Below are positions 18,088 to 25,915 of a stretch of 64,000 bases of DNA, one piece after another. The position numbers and the translations under genes are program-made. How positions within the stretch are numbered: position 1 is the first letter of the stretch; each line of letters opens with the position of its first letter. The stretch lies in NCBI GenBank assembly GCA_041621405.1, contig JBFKAV010000002.1, forward strand, positions 1 to 64,000, written 5' to 3'. Under the pieces are notes generated by a model. That model worked only from the letters and a program-made list of their open reading frames with translations. It made no database searches and had not been told where the DNA came from. This stretch comes from JBFKAV01 sp041621405 (GTDB taxonomy: Bacteria > Pseudomonadota > Alphaproteobacteria > Rhodobacterales > Rhodobacteraceae).

Positions 18088-19098
18088 ATGGACGACCCGC
18101 CTGGACCGTCGCCCCCTGAGAACCGGGTCGCGCAGACGTCGTCGATGCGGATGCCGCTAACTCAGAAGCTGAGCGAACTGGTCGAGCTGGTCAGTTTCGC
18201 GATCCGACGAGTCCGGGACGAGAGCTACGGCCAGCAGATCGTAGAAGCTCTTGGCGAGTACGAGCGCCTGGCGCAGGAGCGTTCCGGCCGGGACCTTGCG
18301 GGCCTGAAAGTGATGGAGATCGGCTTTGGCGCGCGTCCCTGGCGAATGGCGGCGCTACTGTCCAGGGGTTGCGATGCCTGGGGCATCGACATCGACAGGC
18401 CTTTGCTTACCCCCGGGGTCGGCGAATTCGCTCGGATTCTCAAAGCGAACGGACCCGAGCGCGCCGTCAAATCGACTCTGAGAAGCCTCTTTCTCGATTC
18501 GCGCGAACGGCGCGGAATCGAGCGCAGGCTGGGCGTGAAGTTCGATTTGCGGGAGCTCGCCACACGGCTCATCGTCGCGGATGCGTCGGAGGAGGCGGCT
18601 TGGCAGCGCTTCTCCGGCTCACGCTTCGATCTGATTCTCTCGGAGGACGTTTTCGAGCACATACCGTCCCGGCGGATTCCGCCACTTTGCCGGATCATGG
18701 CCCAGCACATGAGCGACGACTCGCTTGCGTTGATTAGGCCCTTCGTGTTCAGCGGCATCTCAGGCGGGCACCTGGCGGAATGGTTCGCAGAGGATGTGGA
18801 CCGTGTCCGTGGTCGGCGCGCGGCGCCCTGGGAGCATCTGCGCGCCAGGCGCTACCGGCCGAATACCTATCTCAACGAGTTGCGGCTCGCCGACTATCGC
18901 CGGCTCTTCTCCGAGGATTTCGACGTCCTTTCCGAGGAATTCCTGCAGAAGGACCTCGGCCGGCGATATCTGACGCCGGAGATCCGCGACGAGCTGGTAG
19001 ACTACACTGACGAGGAACTCTTCGCCAACAACGTCCTGTTCGTGCTCCGGAAGAAGAGGGCGCCCACCGTTCCAGCTTCGGCCGCCGGACCGGCGTGA
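18088..19098 (+). CDS. SAM-dependent class I methyltransferase
   Basis: 336 residues; ATG 18088 has GGAGG 5 bases upstream, better than the TTG four codons earlier. SAM-binding motif I is KVMEIGFGARP, followed by an acidic strand WGIDID; a later FDLILSEDVFEHIP fits the methyltransferase motif II/III region. A helical N-terminus precedes the Rossmann domain, and a divergent C-terminal region (LADYRRLFSEDFDV) may bind the substrate. At the end of the polysaccharide locus it could methylate a sugar or lipid-linked intermediate, but the substrate is unknown. Confidence 0.75.
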   Translation: MDDPPGPSPPENRVAQTSSMRMPLTQKLSELVELVSFAIRRVRDESYGQQIVEALGEYERLAQERSGRDLAGLKVMEIGFGARPWRMAALLSRGCDAWGIDIDRPLLTPGVGEFARILKANGPERAVKSTLRSLFLDSRERRGIERRLGVKFDLRELATRLIVADASEEAAWQRFSGSRFDLILSEDVFEHIPSRRIPPLCRIMAQHMSDDSLALIRPFVFSGISGGHLAEWFAEDVDRVRGRRAAPWEHLRARRYRPNTYLNELRLADYRRLFSEDFDVLSEEFLQKDLGRRYLTPEIRDELVDYTDEELFANNVLFVLRKKRAPTVPASAAGPA

Positions 19099-19106
19099 GC
19101 CGGCGG
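19082..19106 (+). terminator. GC-rich hairpin over the methyltransferase stop codon
   Basis: CCGCCGG (19082-19088) pairs perfectly with CCGGCGG (19100-19106) around an 11-base loop containing the stop codon. There is no T-run, so intrinsic termination is only possible. Confidence 0.3.
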
Positions 19107-19351
19107 AGGTAGGGTTAGGGTCCCTCGTCGGGAAACACCGCGGTTGCGGGGCAATGCATGGCCGGTTCCGGCCGTTGCGGTTCACTCCGGCTGGAAGTGC
19201 TGGATCGGGGGGCGCCGGCCGAGGAAGCCGCAGGCGACGATCGCCGCCAACGGGCCGTTCATCGCCACGACTCCGACGGTCCCGACCTCCACGTCACGAC
19301 GAGCGAGCGCACGGCACCGCTGCCGAGCCGCGTCGACTGCGCGCCTCGCGC

Positions 19352-19723
19352 CTAGGACCGAGCGCAGAACATCTCGTAGACCAGGTCGATCATCCGCCGG
19401 GCGCGGTCGTCGGCGATCGAGTAATAGATTGCCTTGCCCTCGCGGCGGCAGCTGACCAGTCCCTCGAGCCTCAGCCGGGCAAGTTGCTGGCTGACGGCCG
19501 CCTGCCGGCTGTCGAGCAGGTTCTCGAGCTCGGTCACCGATTTCTCACCGGTGGTCAGGTGGCAAAGGATCATCAGCCGGCCTTCGTGGCTGAGCGCCTT
19601 GAGGAAGCCCGCCGCCGCCTCGGCCTGCTTGACCATGCCTTCGGTATCGACCGGCGGGCCCGCTTGCGCCTCGTCCGCGTCGTCACTGCCGATCCCGAGG
19701 CCTTCGATCATCATCGCTGCCAC
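19352..19723 (-). CDS. sqrR: ArsR-family regulator, SqrR/BigR-like persulfide sensor
   Basis: 123 residues. A winged-helix core with LKALSHEGRLMILCHL, then TELENLLDSRQAAVSQQLARL as recognition helices. Cys54 and Cys120 are 66 residues apart, the same spacing as the two sulfane-sulfur-sensing cysteines (41 and 107) I recall for Rhodobacter capsulatus SqrR; Cys92 is extra. Members repress sulfide-oxidation genes until cysteines form a tetrasulfide bridge. The GTG start at 19723 has AGAGGAAG upstream; ATGs three and four codons further in are alternatives. No sulfide-oxidation gene is beside it, so its targets are elsewhere or unknown. Confidence 0.8.
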   Translation of the reverse strand: MAAMMIEGLGIGSDDADEAQAGPPVDTEGMVKQAEAAAGFLKALSHEGRLMILCHLTTGEKSVTELENLLDSRQAAVSQQLARLRLEGLVSCRREGKAIYYSIADDRARRMIDLVYEMFCARS

Positions 19724-20096
19724 GTACTCTTCCTCTCAGCCGGTCGAAAGGCGGTCCCGTCCCCGATCGCCGCGATGCCGCCGCGGCCGCATCCGCCGTC
19801 GATATCGGGGCCCGTCGCGCCCGTCACCCCGATGCCGGCCACCAGATCCCGGTCTCCCGCGCCGAACGGCAGGCTGCCGCCGGGGGAAGGGGCCGAGAAA
19901 TATCACGGTTGCCTGAGGAAATCGAGCCAGACCGGGCCCCGCCGCCTAGTGGCAATCCGTCGGTGCAGACGCTCACCCGGTACCGGCCCGGCACTTCTCC
20001 TGTGTCTTCGGGGCGGCCTCGTGCGCCGGGCCCGGCGCCGGCTGGCCGGAACGCGTCGAAGGAGCCGTCCTGCGCCGCTTCATGGGCCGGCCTCCC
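19724..20096. other. Intergenic region between sqrR-like gene and enolase-superfamily gene
   Basis: 373 bases with no convincing gene on either strand. It must hold the promoter of the minus-strand sqrR-like gene and the 3' region of the minus-strand enolase-superfamily gene. I do not see a clear ATTC-N8-GAAT site of the kind described for SqrR. Confidence 0.4.
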
Positions 20097-21335
20097 TTAC
20101 TCCGCCGTCGGCGCCCCGCCCTGGAAGGCATTGCCCTTCGCGTAGTCGCAGGGCGCCTCCTGCATCTCCAGATGCAGCTGCGTGCCGGTGTAGGGATGGG
20201 CGCGGGCGAGGTCCTCGTCGAAGGCGATGCCGAGGCCGGGCTCCCCGGGAGGCAGGATGAAGCCGTCCTCCCACCTGAGCCGGTGGCCGGTGAGTGCCTG
20301 ATGGAAGTCGCCGCCGCCGGCCTCGATCGTCTCCAGCATCAAGAGGTTCGGGATCGCCGTGCCGAGATGGATGTTGGCGGCCCACTCCACCGGGCCGGCG
20401 TAGAGATGCGGCGCCATCTCCGCGCCGAAGGCCTCGGCGATCGCGGCCACCTTCTTCATCTCCCAGATGCCGCCCGCCCGGCCCAGCGCCGGCTGCAGGA
20501 TGCGCGCCGCGCCGAGCTTGAGGATCAGCCCGAACTCGGCCTTGGTGGTCAGCCGCTCGCCGGTGGCGACCGGGATCCGGACCGCGCGGGCGACCTCGGC
20601 CATGCCCATCGGGTCGTCGGGGGGGATCGGCTCCTCGAACCAGAGTGGCTGGTAGGGCTCGAGCGCCTGGCCGAGGCGGATCGCACCGGGGACTGAGAAC
20701 TGGCCGTGGGTGCCGAAGAGGAGGTCGGCGCGGTCGCCCACCGCCTCGCGGATCTTCGCGCAGAACGCCACCGAGCGGGTGATGTCGGACATCGCCGGCA
20801 TGTGGCCGGTGCGGATCGTGTAGGGGCCGGCGGGGTCGAACTTCACCGCCGTGAAGCCGCGCTCGACGTTCCGCGCCGCGGCCTCGGCGGCCATGTCGGG
20901 GTCGATCCAGAAGCGGACCGCATCCTCGCCCGCGTCGGGGTAGAGGTAGGTGTAGGATCGCAGCCGCTCGTTCATCCGGCCCCCAAGGAGCGCCCAGACC
21001 GGGCGGTTCCGCGCCTTGCCAAGGATGTCCCAGCAGGCGAGCTCGAGCCCCGAGAAGGCGCCCATCACGGTCGGGTCGGGCCGCTGGGAGAAGCCCGCCG
21101 AATAGGCGCGGCGGAACATCAGCTCGACGTTCTCCGGCGACTCGCCCGCCATGTGGCGGAAGAAGACATCCTCGATGACGGCGGCCATCGCCTTCGGGCC
21201 GACGGTCGCGGCGTAGACCTCGCCCCAACCCACGATGCCGTCGTCGGTGGTGACCTTCACGAATGTCCAGTAGCGCCCGCCCCAGCCCGGCGCCGGGGGG
21301 GCGACGGTGAGGATGTCGAGATCCTTCAGTCTCAT
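20097..21335 (-). CDS. Mandelate racemase/muconate lactonizing enzyme-family protein with atypical metal site
   Basis: 412 residues with the two-domain enolase-superfamily layout: capping domain to about 125, then a barrel. WFEEP (E234/E235) and ATGER (E260) give two metal ligands, and His310 in APHLY fits the catalytic His. The third strand, however, reads LFGTHGQF, so Gly208 stands where an Asp or Glu ligand is usual (compare DFHGR in galactonate dehydratase), and QPALGRAGG has Ala283 in place of the usual Asp of the His-Asp dyad. It is probably a sugar-acid dehydratase relative, but activity is unproven. The start is 16 bases from the divergent GNAT gene. Confidence 0.78.
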   Translation of the reverse strand: MRLKDLDILTVAPPAPGWGGRYWTFVKVTTDDGIVGWGEVYAATVGPKAMAAVIEDVFFRHMAGESPENVELMFRRAYSAGFSQRPDPTVMGAFSGLELACWDILGKARNRPVWALLGGRMNERLRSYTYLYPDAGEDAVRFWIDPDMAAEAAARNVERGFTAVKFDPAGPYTIRTGHMPAMSDITRSVAFCAKIREAVGDRADLLFGTHGQFSVPGAIRLGQALEPYQPLWFEEPIPPDDPMGMAEVARAVRIPVATGERLTTKAEFGLILKLGAARILQPALGRAGGIWEMKKVAAIAEAFGAEMAPHLYAGPVEWAANIHLGTAIPNLLMLETIEAGGGDFHQALTGHRLRWEDGFILPPGEPGLGIAFDEDLARAHPYTGTQLHLEMQEAPCDYAKGNAFQGGAPTAE

Positions 21336-21351
21336 GTGCTAGGTTCCCCCC

Positions 21352-21804
21352 ATGCCCCGATCGGCGCCCGACGAGATCACGTTTCGCCAGCTCGGTCCAG
21401 ACGATCTGGACCTGCTGCTTGCGGTCCGGGAGGGGCTCTTCGACCATCCGATCCGGCCGGACCAGGCGCGCGCCTTCCTGGCCGACCCGGGCCACGAGAT
21501 CGTGCTGGCCTTCGCCGGGGACGAGGCGGTGGGGCTCGCCTCAGGGACCGTGCTCCTCCATCCCGACAAGGCGCCGGCCCTCTTGGTCAACGAGGTCGGC
21601 GTCCGGGAGCGCTGGCGGCGGCGGGGGATCGGGCGGGCGGTGACCGAGCGGCTGATCGGGATCGCCCGCGCCCGGGGCTGCGACGCGGGCATTTGGCTTG
21701 GCACCGAGCCCGACAACGCCGCCGCGATGGCGCTCTACCGCGCGATGGGGGGCGACGAGGAGCCGCTGGTGGGCTTCGCCTGGGACGGGGCGTTCGACGA
21801 CTAG
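21352..21804 (+). CDS. GNAT-family N-acetyltransferase
   Basis: 150 residues. The acetyl-CoA pyrophosphate loop is RRRGIGRAVTERL, and the C-terminal GTEPDNAAAMALYRAMGG is typical of GNAT enzymes of the AAC(3)-I/AAC(6')-like type. Cytosolic; transfers an acetyl group to an amine of an unknown small molecule or protein. No clear Shine-Dalgarno is seen before ATG 21352. The stop overlaps the convergent HD-domain gene by 3 bases. Antibiotic acetylation should not be assumed. Confidence 0.8.
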   Translation: MPRSAPDEITFRQLGPDDLDLLLAVREGLFDHPIRPDQARAFLADPGHEIVLAFAGDEAVGLASGTVLLHPDKAPALLVNEVGVRERWRRRGIGRAVTERLIGIARARGCDAGIWLGTEPDNAAAMALYRAMGGDEEPLVGFAWDGAFDD

Positions 21805-22391
21805 GCTCCGCCCCGGTCCGCGTAGTGCCGGTCGACGACCCGCTGGACCATCGGGGCGAAGTGGCCGAAGCCGGGCGTCTCCATCCCCGCCTCCTTGCCC
21901 ATGTCGTCGAGGTAGCGCACGGCGACGATCTCGGCGACGTTCGGGTTGCGCTCGAACGCCGCCACCTCCTCGGGGCGCATCGGCCCGCCCTGGAGGTTGA
22001 GCGAGTGGATCGAGGCCTCCGAGAGCTTGCCGAAGTACTCCGGCCGGGTAGCGCAGAGGTAGCGCTTGGCGGCGACGTGGTGGCGCACGCAGTCGGTGAC
22101 GATCGCCGGGAAGAACGCCTCGAGCACCTTGGCTCCGGCCTCTTCGTGGAAGCGGTCCTCGGTGTCCGCCATCGAGAAGGTGCCGAACTCGGAGGTGAAA
22201 TGGCCGATGTCGTGCAGCAGCGCGGCGGCGACGATCTCCTCGGCCAGTCCCTGCCGCTCGGCGAAAGTCGCGGCCTGGAGCATGTGCTCGGCCATCGTGA
22301 CCGGCTCGCCCAGGTACTCCTCGCCGCCGCGCCGGTCGAAGATGTCGGCGAGGAAGGCGACGATGGTCTCGCGGGTGAGGGGCGCGGTCAT
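21801..22391 (-). CDS. tmpB: HD-domain mixed-valent diiron oxygenase, TmpB/PhnZ-like
   Basis: 196 residues. The HD core is LLHDIGHF (H60, D61, H64), with H82, H104/H105 and D162/D163 as further ligands. Y26 and E29 in EYLGE and H36 in AEHM match, with a constant offset of two, the Tyr24/Glu27/His34 set I recall for PhnZ, which distinguishes organophosphonate oxygenases from ordinary HD phosphohydrolases. TmpB cleaves the C-P bond of 1-hydroxy-2-(trimethylamino)ethylphosphonate to glycine betaine and phosphate. The ATG overlaps the stop of the TmpA-like gene (ATGA), so the pair is co-translated. A general HD phosphohydrolase is the alternative. Confidence 0.75.
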   Translation of the reverse strand: MTAPLTRETIVAFLADIFDRRGGEEYLGEPVTMAEHMLQAATFAERQGLAEEIVAAALLHDIGHFTSEFGTFSMADTEDRFHEEAGAKVLEAFFPAIVTDCVRHHVAAKRYLCATRPEYFGKLSEASIHSLNLQGGPMRPEEVAAFERNPNVAEIVAVRYLDDMGKEAGMETPGFGHFAPMVQRVVDRHYADRGGA

Positions 22392-23530
22392 GGCGCTTCT
22401 CCGAGCTCGGCCTCGAGCGCGGCGAGGGTGGACAGAAGCCCATCCTTGTCGGCGTAGCAGCCCTGCAGCCAGCGCGTCCCGGCGCCCGAATAGCCCTTGC
22501 GGGCGTGGAGGACGCGGGTGTTGTCGACGATGAAGGCCTCGCCGGGGGAAAGCTTGAAGCTGACCTCCATACCGGGGTCGTCGATGATCGCCGAGAACCG
22601 GCGGAGCGCGGCGTAGTAGGCCTCCATCCGCTCGAACGGCACATCGGTAAGCGCCGCCGCCGAGCGGGCGTTGAAGCGGATCGCGACGAGCTCGCCGTCG
22701 GGCGCAAGCTCGATCGCGGGGCGGCGGGAGGTGAGGCACACGCCCGCACTTCCTGCGTACTCAAAGCGGGCCGGGTGGCCGGCGAGAAGGTCGAAGGCGC
22801 CCGCGTCCTCGGTCAAGAGGCGGCGGGCGGCGGCAAAGCCGTCGACCACCATGTTCTCGCCGCCCTCGGCCGAGTTCTCGATGCAGGCCAGCACCTGCAG
22901 TGTCGGCACCGGGTCGCGGTAGGGGTTGTCGGTATGGGCCTGCAGCCCGAGGCCGGTATAGGCGAGGTTGACCGGGTTCACCTCGGTCCGGACCTCGAAG
23001 TGGCGGCCGTAGTTGGTCTCGCGGACGTAGCCGAAGAGATCGACCACCGAGAAGAGGGCGCCGCTCTCGGCGGGAAGGCCGGTGACCTTGGCGAAGCCGA
23101 AGCGACGGATCGCGGCGAGCCAGTCGCGGAGCGCGGCGCGGTCGGAGGTCAGGCGCGCCATGTCGCCGGTCGGCACGGCAGCGTTTAGTTCCGCGCCCCA
23201 GGGCTCGGCGCCCTCGGGCATCCGGCCACTGTCGCGCGGGGCAGGGCGGTCGTAGGCGTGGTCCATCAGCCAGCCGAGCGGGAACCGGGTGCCGAGCCCC
23301 TCGGGGGCGAATGTCACCGCAAGCGCGTCTCCCTCGATCCGGGCCTCGGCGATCGCGGGATCGGCCGGCAGGTCGGCCATCGTGATCAGGCGCTGGCCGT
23401 TCTGGGGGTCGCGGGTCGCCGGGTCGGGGGAGTTGTCGCGCAACCAGACGGCGTGGAACCGGGTGGCGCGCGCGCCTTCCTTCAGCGTCAGGACGCGGCC
23501 CTCGGCGTCGATCTCGGCTGTCACGTCCAT
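22388..23530 (-). CDS. tmpA: Fe(II)/2-oxoglutarate oxygenase of the gamma-butyrobetaine hydroxylase family, TmpA-like
   Basis: 380 residues. The TauD-like domain has the iron motif AHTDNPY (H199, D201) and distal H342 (VLHARKG), with R353 (GTRWLQGCY) for 2-oxoglutarate. The N-terminal GBBH domain keeps FHAVWLRDN but the Cys residues that bind zinc in gamma-butyrobetaine hydroxylase are replaced (NSPDPATRD). TmpA hydroxylates 2-(trimethylamino)ethylphosphonate at C1, giving the TmpB substrate; the overlapping TmpB-like gene makes this a better fit than carnitine synthesis. It starts 12 bases after the alcohol dehydrogenase gene ends. Confidence 0.75.
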   Translation of the reverse strand: MDVTAEIDAEGRVLTLKEGARATRFHAVWLRDNSPDPATRDPQNGQRLITMADLPADPAIAEARIEGDALAVTFAPEGLGTRFPLGWLMDHAYDRPAPRDSGRMPEGAEPWGAELNAAVPTGDMARLTSDRAALRDWLAAIRRFGFAKVTGLPAESGALFSVVDLFGYVRETNYGRHFEVRTEVNPVNLAYTGLGLQAHTDNPYRDPVPTLQVLACIENSAEGGENMVVDGFAAARRLLTEDAGAFDLLAGHPARFEYAGSAGVCLTSRRPAIELAPDGELVAIRFNARSAAALTDVPFERMEAYYAALRRFSAIIDDPGMEVSFKLSPGEAFIVDNTRVLHARKGYSGAGTRWLQGCYADKDGLLSTLAALEAELGEAP

Positions 23531-23542
23531 GGCATCCCCTCG

Positions 23543-24625
23543 TCAGAACACGATCACGTTGCGCCGCGCCGCGCCCGAGCGGGTGTCGGCGATGGCCTCG
23601 TTGATCTTCTCGAGCGGCCAGCGCCCCGAGATCAGCTCGTCGAGCTTGAGACGGCCCTGCTGGTAGAGATCTACCAGCCAGCGGATATCGCGCTGCAGCA
23701 CGGTGTCGCCCATCACCGACCCGATCATGCCCTGCGCCAGCGCCGCGATGATCACCGGCTCGTAGCTCGACACCGCCCCAGAGTGCGGCATGCCGACCAT
23801 CACCATGCGACCGAGCGGCGCGAGGTAGCGGGGCGCCACGTCGAAGGCGGGAATGGCGCCCACGGTGACGAAGACCGCGTCGGCGCCGCGCCCGGCGATC
23901 TCGGCGGCGCGGGCCCAGGGCTTCGGATCGGTGGCGAGCACCGCATCGGTCGCGCCGAACTCCTTCGCGGCGGCCAGCTTGGCCTCGGTCATGTCGACCG
24001 CGATGATCCGGCTCGCGCCGGCGATGCGCGCGCCCTGGATCGCGTTGAGGCCGACGCCGCCGGCGCCGATCACCACCACCACCTCGCCGGGCCGCACCTT
24101 GCCGGTGTTCACCACCGCGCCGACCCCGGTGATGACGCCGCAGGACAGGAGCGAGGCCGCGTCCATCGGCATCCCGGCCGGGATTTTCGCAAGCTGCGAG
24201 GGGCTGACGACGACCTTCTCGGCGAAGGCGCCGGTCTTCAGCCCGTGGTGGAGGGTGCCGCCGGCAAGGGTCTTCAGGGGGCCCTTGTCGCGGTCGTAGG
24301 GGGTCTCGCAGAGCGAGGGATGGCCGGTGCCGCAGGTCGGGCAGGTGCCGCAGGAGCGGATCAGGGTGACAAGCACGCTGTCGCCCTCGCCATAGGAGGT
24401 TACCCCTGCGCCCACTGCCGAGACCGTGCCGGCGGCCTCGTGGCCGTAGACCGCGGGCAAGGTGCCGCCCCAGCCGCCGTCGATATAGGAGATGTCGGAA
24501 AAGCAGATCGCGCAGGCGGCGAGCTTCACCTCGACCTCGCCGGGGCCGGGGGCGCGCAGCTCGACCTCCTCGATCGTGAGCGGCTTGCCGAATTCGTGGC
24601 AGACAGCGGCGCGGACCTTGGGCAT
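23543..24625 (-). CDS. Zinc-dependent alcohol dehydrogenase, class III-like
   Basis: 360 residues. The catalytic zinc region is CAICFSD (Cys38 region) and GHEAAG; structural zinc cysteines are in SCGTCPTCGTGHPSLC. The Rossmann motif is VIGAGGVGLNAIQGA, followed by an acidic AVDM. It oxidises an alcohol with NAD. First gene of the group adh-tmpA-tmpB, 30 bases downstream of the MFS gene, so it may handle a related alcohol or aldehyde; the substrate is not evident. Confidence 0.82.
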   Translation of the reverse strand: MPKVRAAVCHEFGKPLTIEEVELRAPGPGEVEVKLAACAICFSDISYIDGGWGGTLPAVYGHEAAGTVSAVGAGVTSYGEGDSVLVTLIRSCGTCPTCGTGHPSLCETPYDRDKGPLKTLAGGTLHHGLKTGAFAEKVVVSPSQLAKIPAGMPMDAASLLSCGVITGVGAVVNTGKVRPGEVVVVIGAGGVGLNAIQGARIAGASRIIAVDMTEAKLAAAKEFGATDAVLATDPKPWARAAEIAGRGADAVFVTVGAIPAFDVAPRYLAPLGRMVMVGMPHSGAVSSYEPVIIAALAQGMIGSVMGDTVLQRDIRWLVDLYQQGRLKLDELISGRWPLEKINEAIADTRSGAARRNVIVF

Positions 24626-24655
24626 CTCGATCTCCGTTTTCCCGCCGAACCTATG

Positions 24656-25867
24656 TCAAACGGCCGACCTTGCGCGCGGGCGGGCGACAAGGATTGCCAC
24701 GCAAGCGACCAGCAGCGCGGCGGCCAGAAGGAAGGGAGCGCCGGGCGCGAAGACCGGCGCCTGCGGACGGGTGAAGACGGCGAAGACCTGGGTCATCACC
24801 AGGGGCGAGAGCGTGCTGGCGATGGCCGCAAGCCCGGTCAGCACGCCCTGCAGCTCGCCCTGCTGGTCGTCCGGCGTGGCGTTTGACTGGAGCGCCGCCA
24901 GCGCCGGCCCCGCGATTCCACCGAGGCCCGAGATCGGCGTGACCACCAGCGCCCAGAAGCCCGAGGTGAGGAAACCGAAGGCGGCGAGCGCCCCGGTGTC
25001 GACGAGTATGCCGCGGAGCGCCGTCCCCCGCTCGCCCCAGATGCGGATCGCGGGCCCGACGCCGAAGGCCTGCGCGAGCGCGTTGGTAAGGCCGAAGAGT
25101 GCGAGCGAGAGGCCGATGATGCCGGCTTCCCAGCCGAAGCGGGCATGGCCGAAGTAGGCCCAGACCGCAGGATAGACATAGAAGGCGAAGGTGTAGACGA
25201 ATTGCAGGACCAGAAGCTGCCCCAGCCCCGGCAGCCGGCCGATGGCGCGGAAGGCGGCGAGCGGGTTGGCGCGGGCCCAGGAGAACGGGCGGCGGGTGCG
25301 CTCAGTCACCGTCTCGGGCAGCACGATGAGGCCGAAGACGAGGTTCGCCGCGGCGATAGCCGCCGCCGCCCAGAACGGCGCCCGGGGGTCGAGCACGCCG
25401 AGAAGGCCGCCGATCGCCGGCCCGGCGACGAAGCCGACGCCGAAGGCGGCGCCGATCAGCCCGAAGGCGCGGCCGCGCTCCTCGGGGCGCGTGATGTCGG
25501 CCATGAAGGCCGCCGCCGTGGCGTGGGTCGAGGCAGAGATGCCCGCGACGACCCGGGCGGCGAGCAGGAGCCAGATCGAACCCGCGACCGCCATGACCAG
25601 GTAGTCGAGCGACATCACCAGGAGCGAGACCAGCAGGATCGGCCGGCGTCCGTAGCGGTCCGACAGGTTGCCGACGACCGGCCCGAAGAGGAACTGCATC
25701 AGCCCGAACGCGGCGGTGAGGATGCCGCCCCAGACCGCCGCGGCGGGGAGGTCCGAGCCGAGCACGTCGATCAGGAGATCGGGCATCACCGGGAAGATCA
25801 GGCCGATGCCGATCGAGTCGATTGCGACCGTGATCAGGACGAAGAGGCGGGCGAAGCGGTTGGGCAT
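24656..25867 (-). CDS. MFS transporter, TetA-like drug:H+ antiporter family
   Basis: 403 residues with about 12 membrane helices. The loop 2-3 motif A reads GNLSDRYGRRPIL, and the helix 5 region has AAFGVGFVAGPAIGG (motif C type), as in 12-TM efflux proteins such as TetA. The N-terminus FVLITVAIDSIGIGLIFPVMPDL is characteristic. It begins 48 bases after pcaB ends and is followed closely by the adh gene, so it may belong to the catabolic transcript. Export of a toxic intermediate or uptake of a substrate is possible; resistance is not implied. Confidence 0.82.
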   Translation of the reverse strand: MPNRFARLFVLITVAIDSIGIGLIFPVMPDLLIDVLGSDLPAAAVWGGILTAAFGLMQFLFGPVVGNLSDRYGRRPILLVSLLVMSLDYLVMAVAGSIWLLLAARVVAGISASTHATAAAFMADITRPEERGRAFGLIGAAFGVGFVAGPAIGGLLGVLDPRAPFWAAAAIAAANLVFGLIVLPETVTERTRRPFSWARANPLAAFRAIGRLPGLGQLLVLQFVYTFAFYVYPAVWAYFGHARFGWEAGIIGLSLALFGLTNALAQAFGVGPAIRIWGERGTALRGILVDTGALAAFGFLTSGFWALVVTPISGLGGIAGPALAALQSNATPDDQQGELQGVLTGLAAIASTLSPLVMTQVFAVFTRPQAPVFAPGAPFLLAAALLVACVAILVARPRARSAV

Positions 25868-25915
25868 CGGAATTCCGGGCGTGTCCCGCCGGGATATCCC
25901 GGGCCGCGCTCCCGA

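Noticed and set aside
17709..18089. Minus-strand frame upstream of the possible membrane-protein remnant, in the same frame
   Set aside because: Considered as the missing N-terminus of the remnant, separated by one stop codon, but its sequence is Arg/Pro-rich without family character.
19154..20260. Plus-strand frame opposite the SqrR-like gene
   Set aside because: Arg/Pro-rich with no domain, while the minus-strand ArsR-type protein is clear.
24656..25867. Calling the MFS gene a tetracycline resistance determinant
   Set aside because: The TetA-like family is broad and the gene lies in a catabolic island; nothing in the sequence shows drug specificity.
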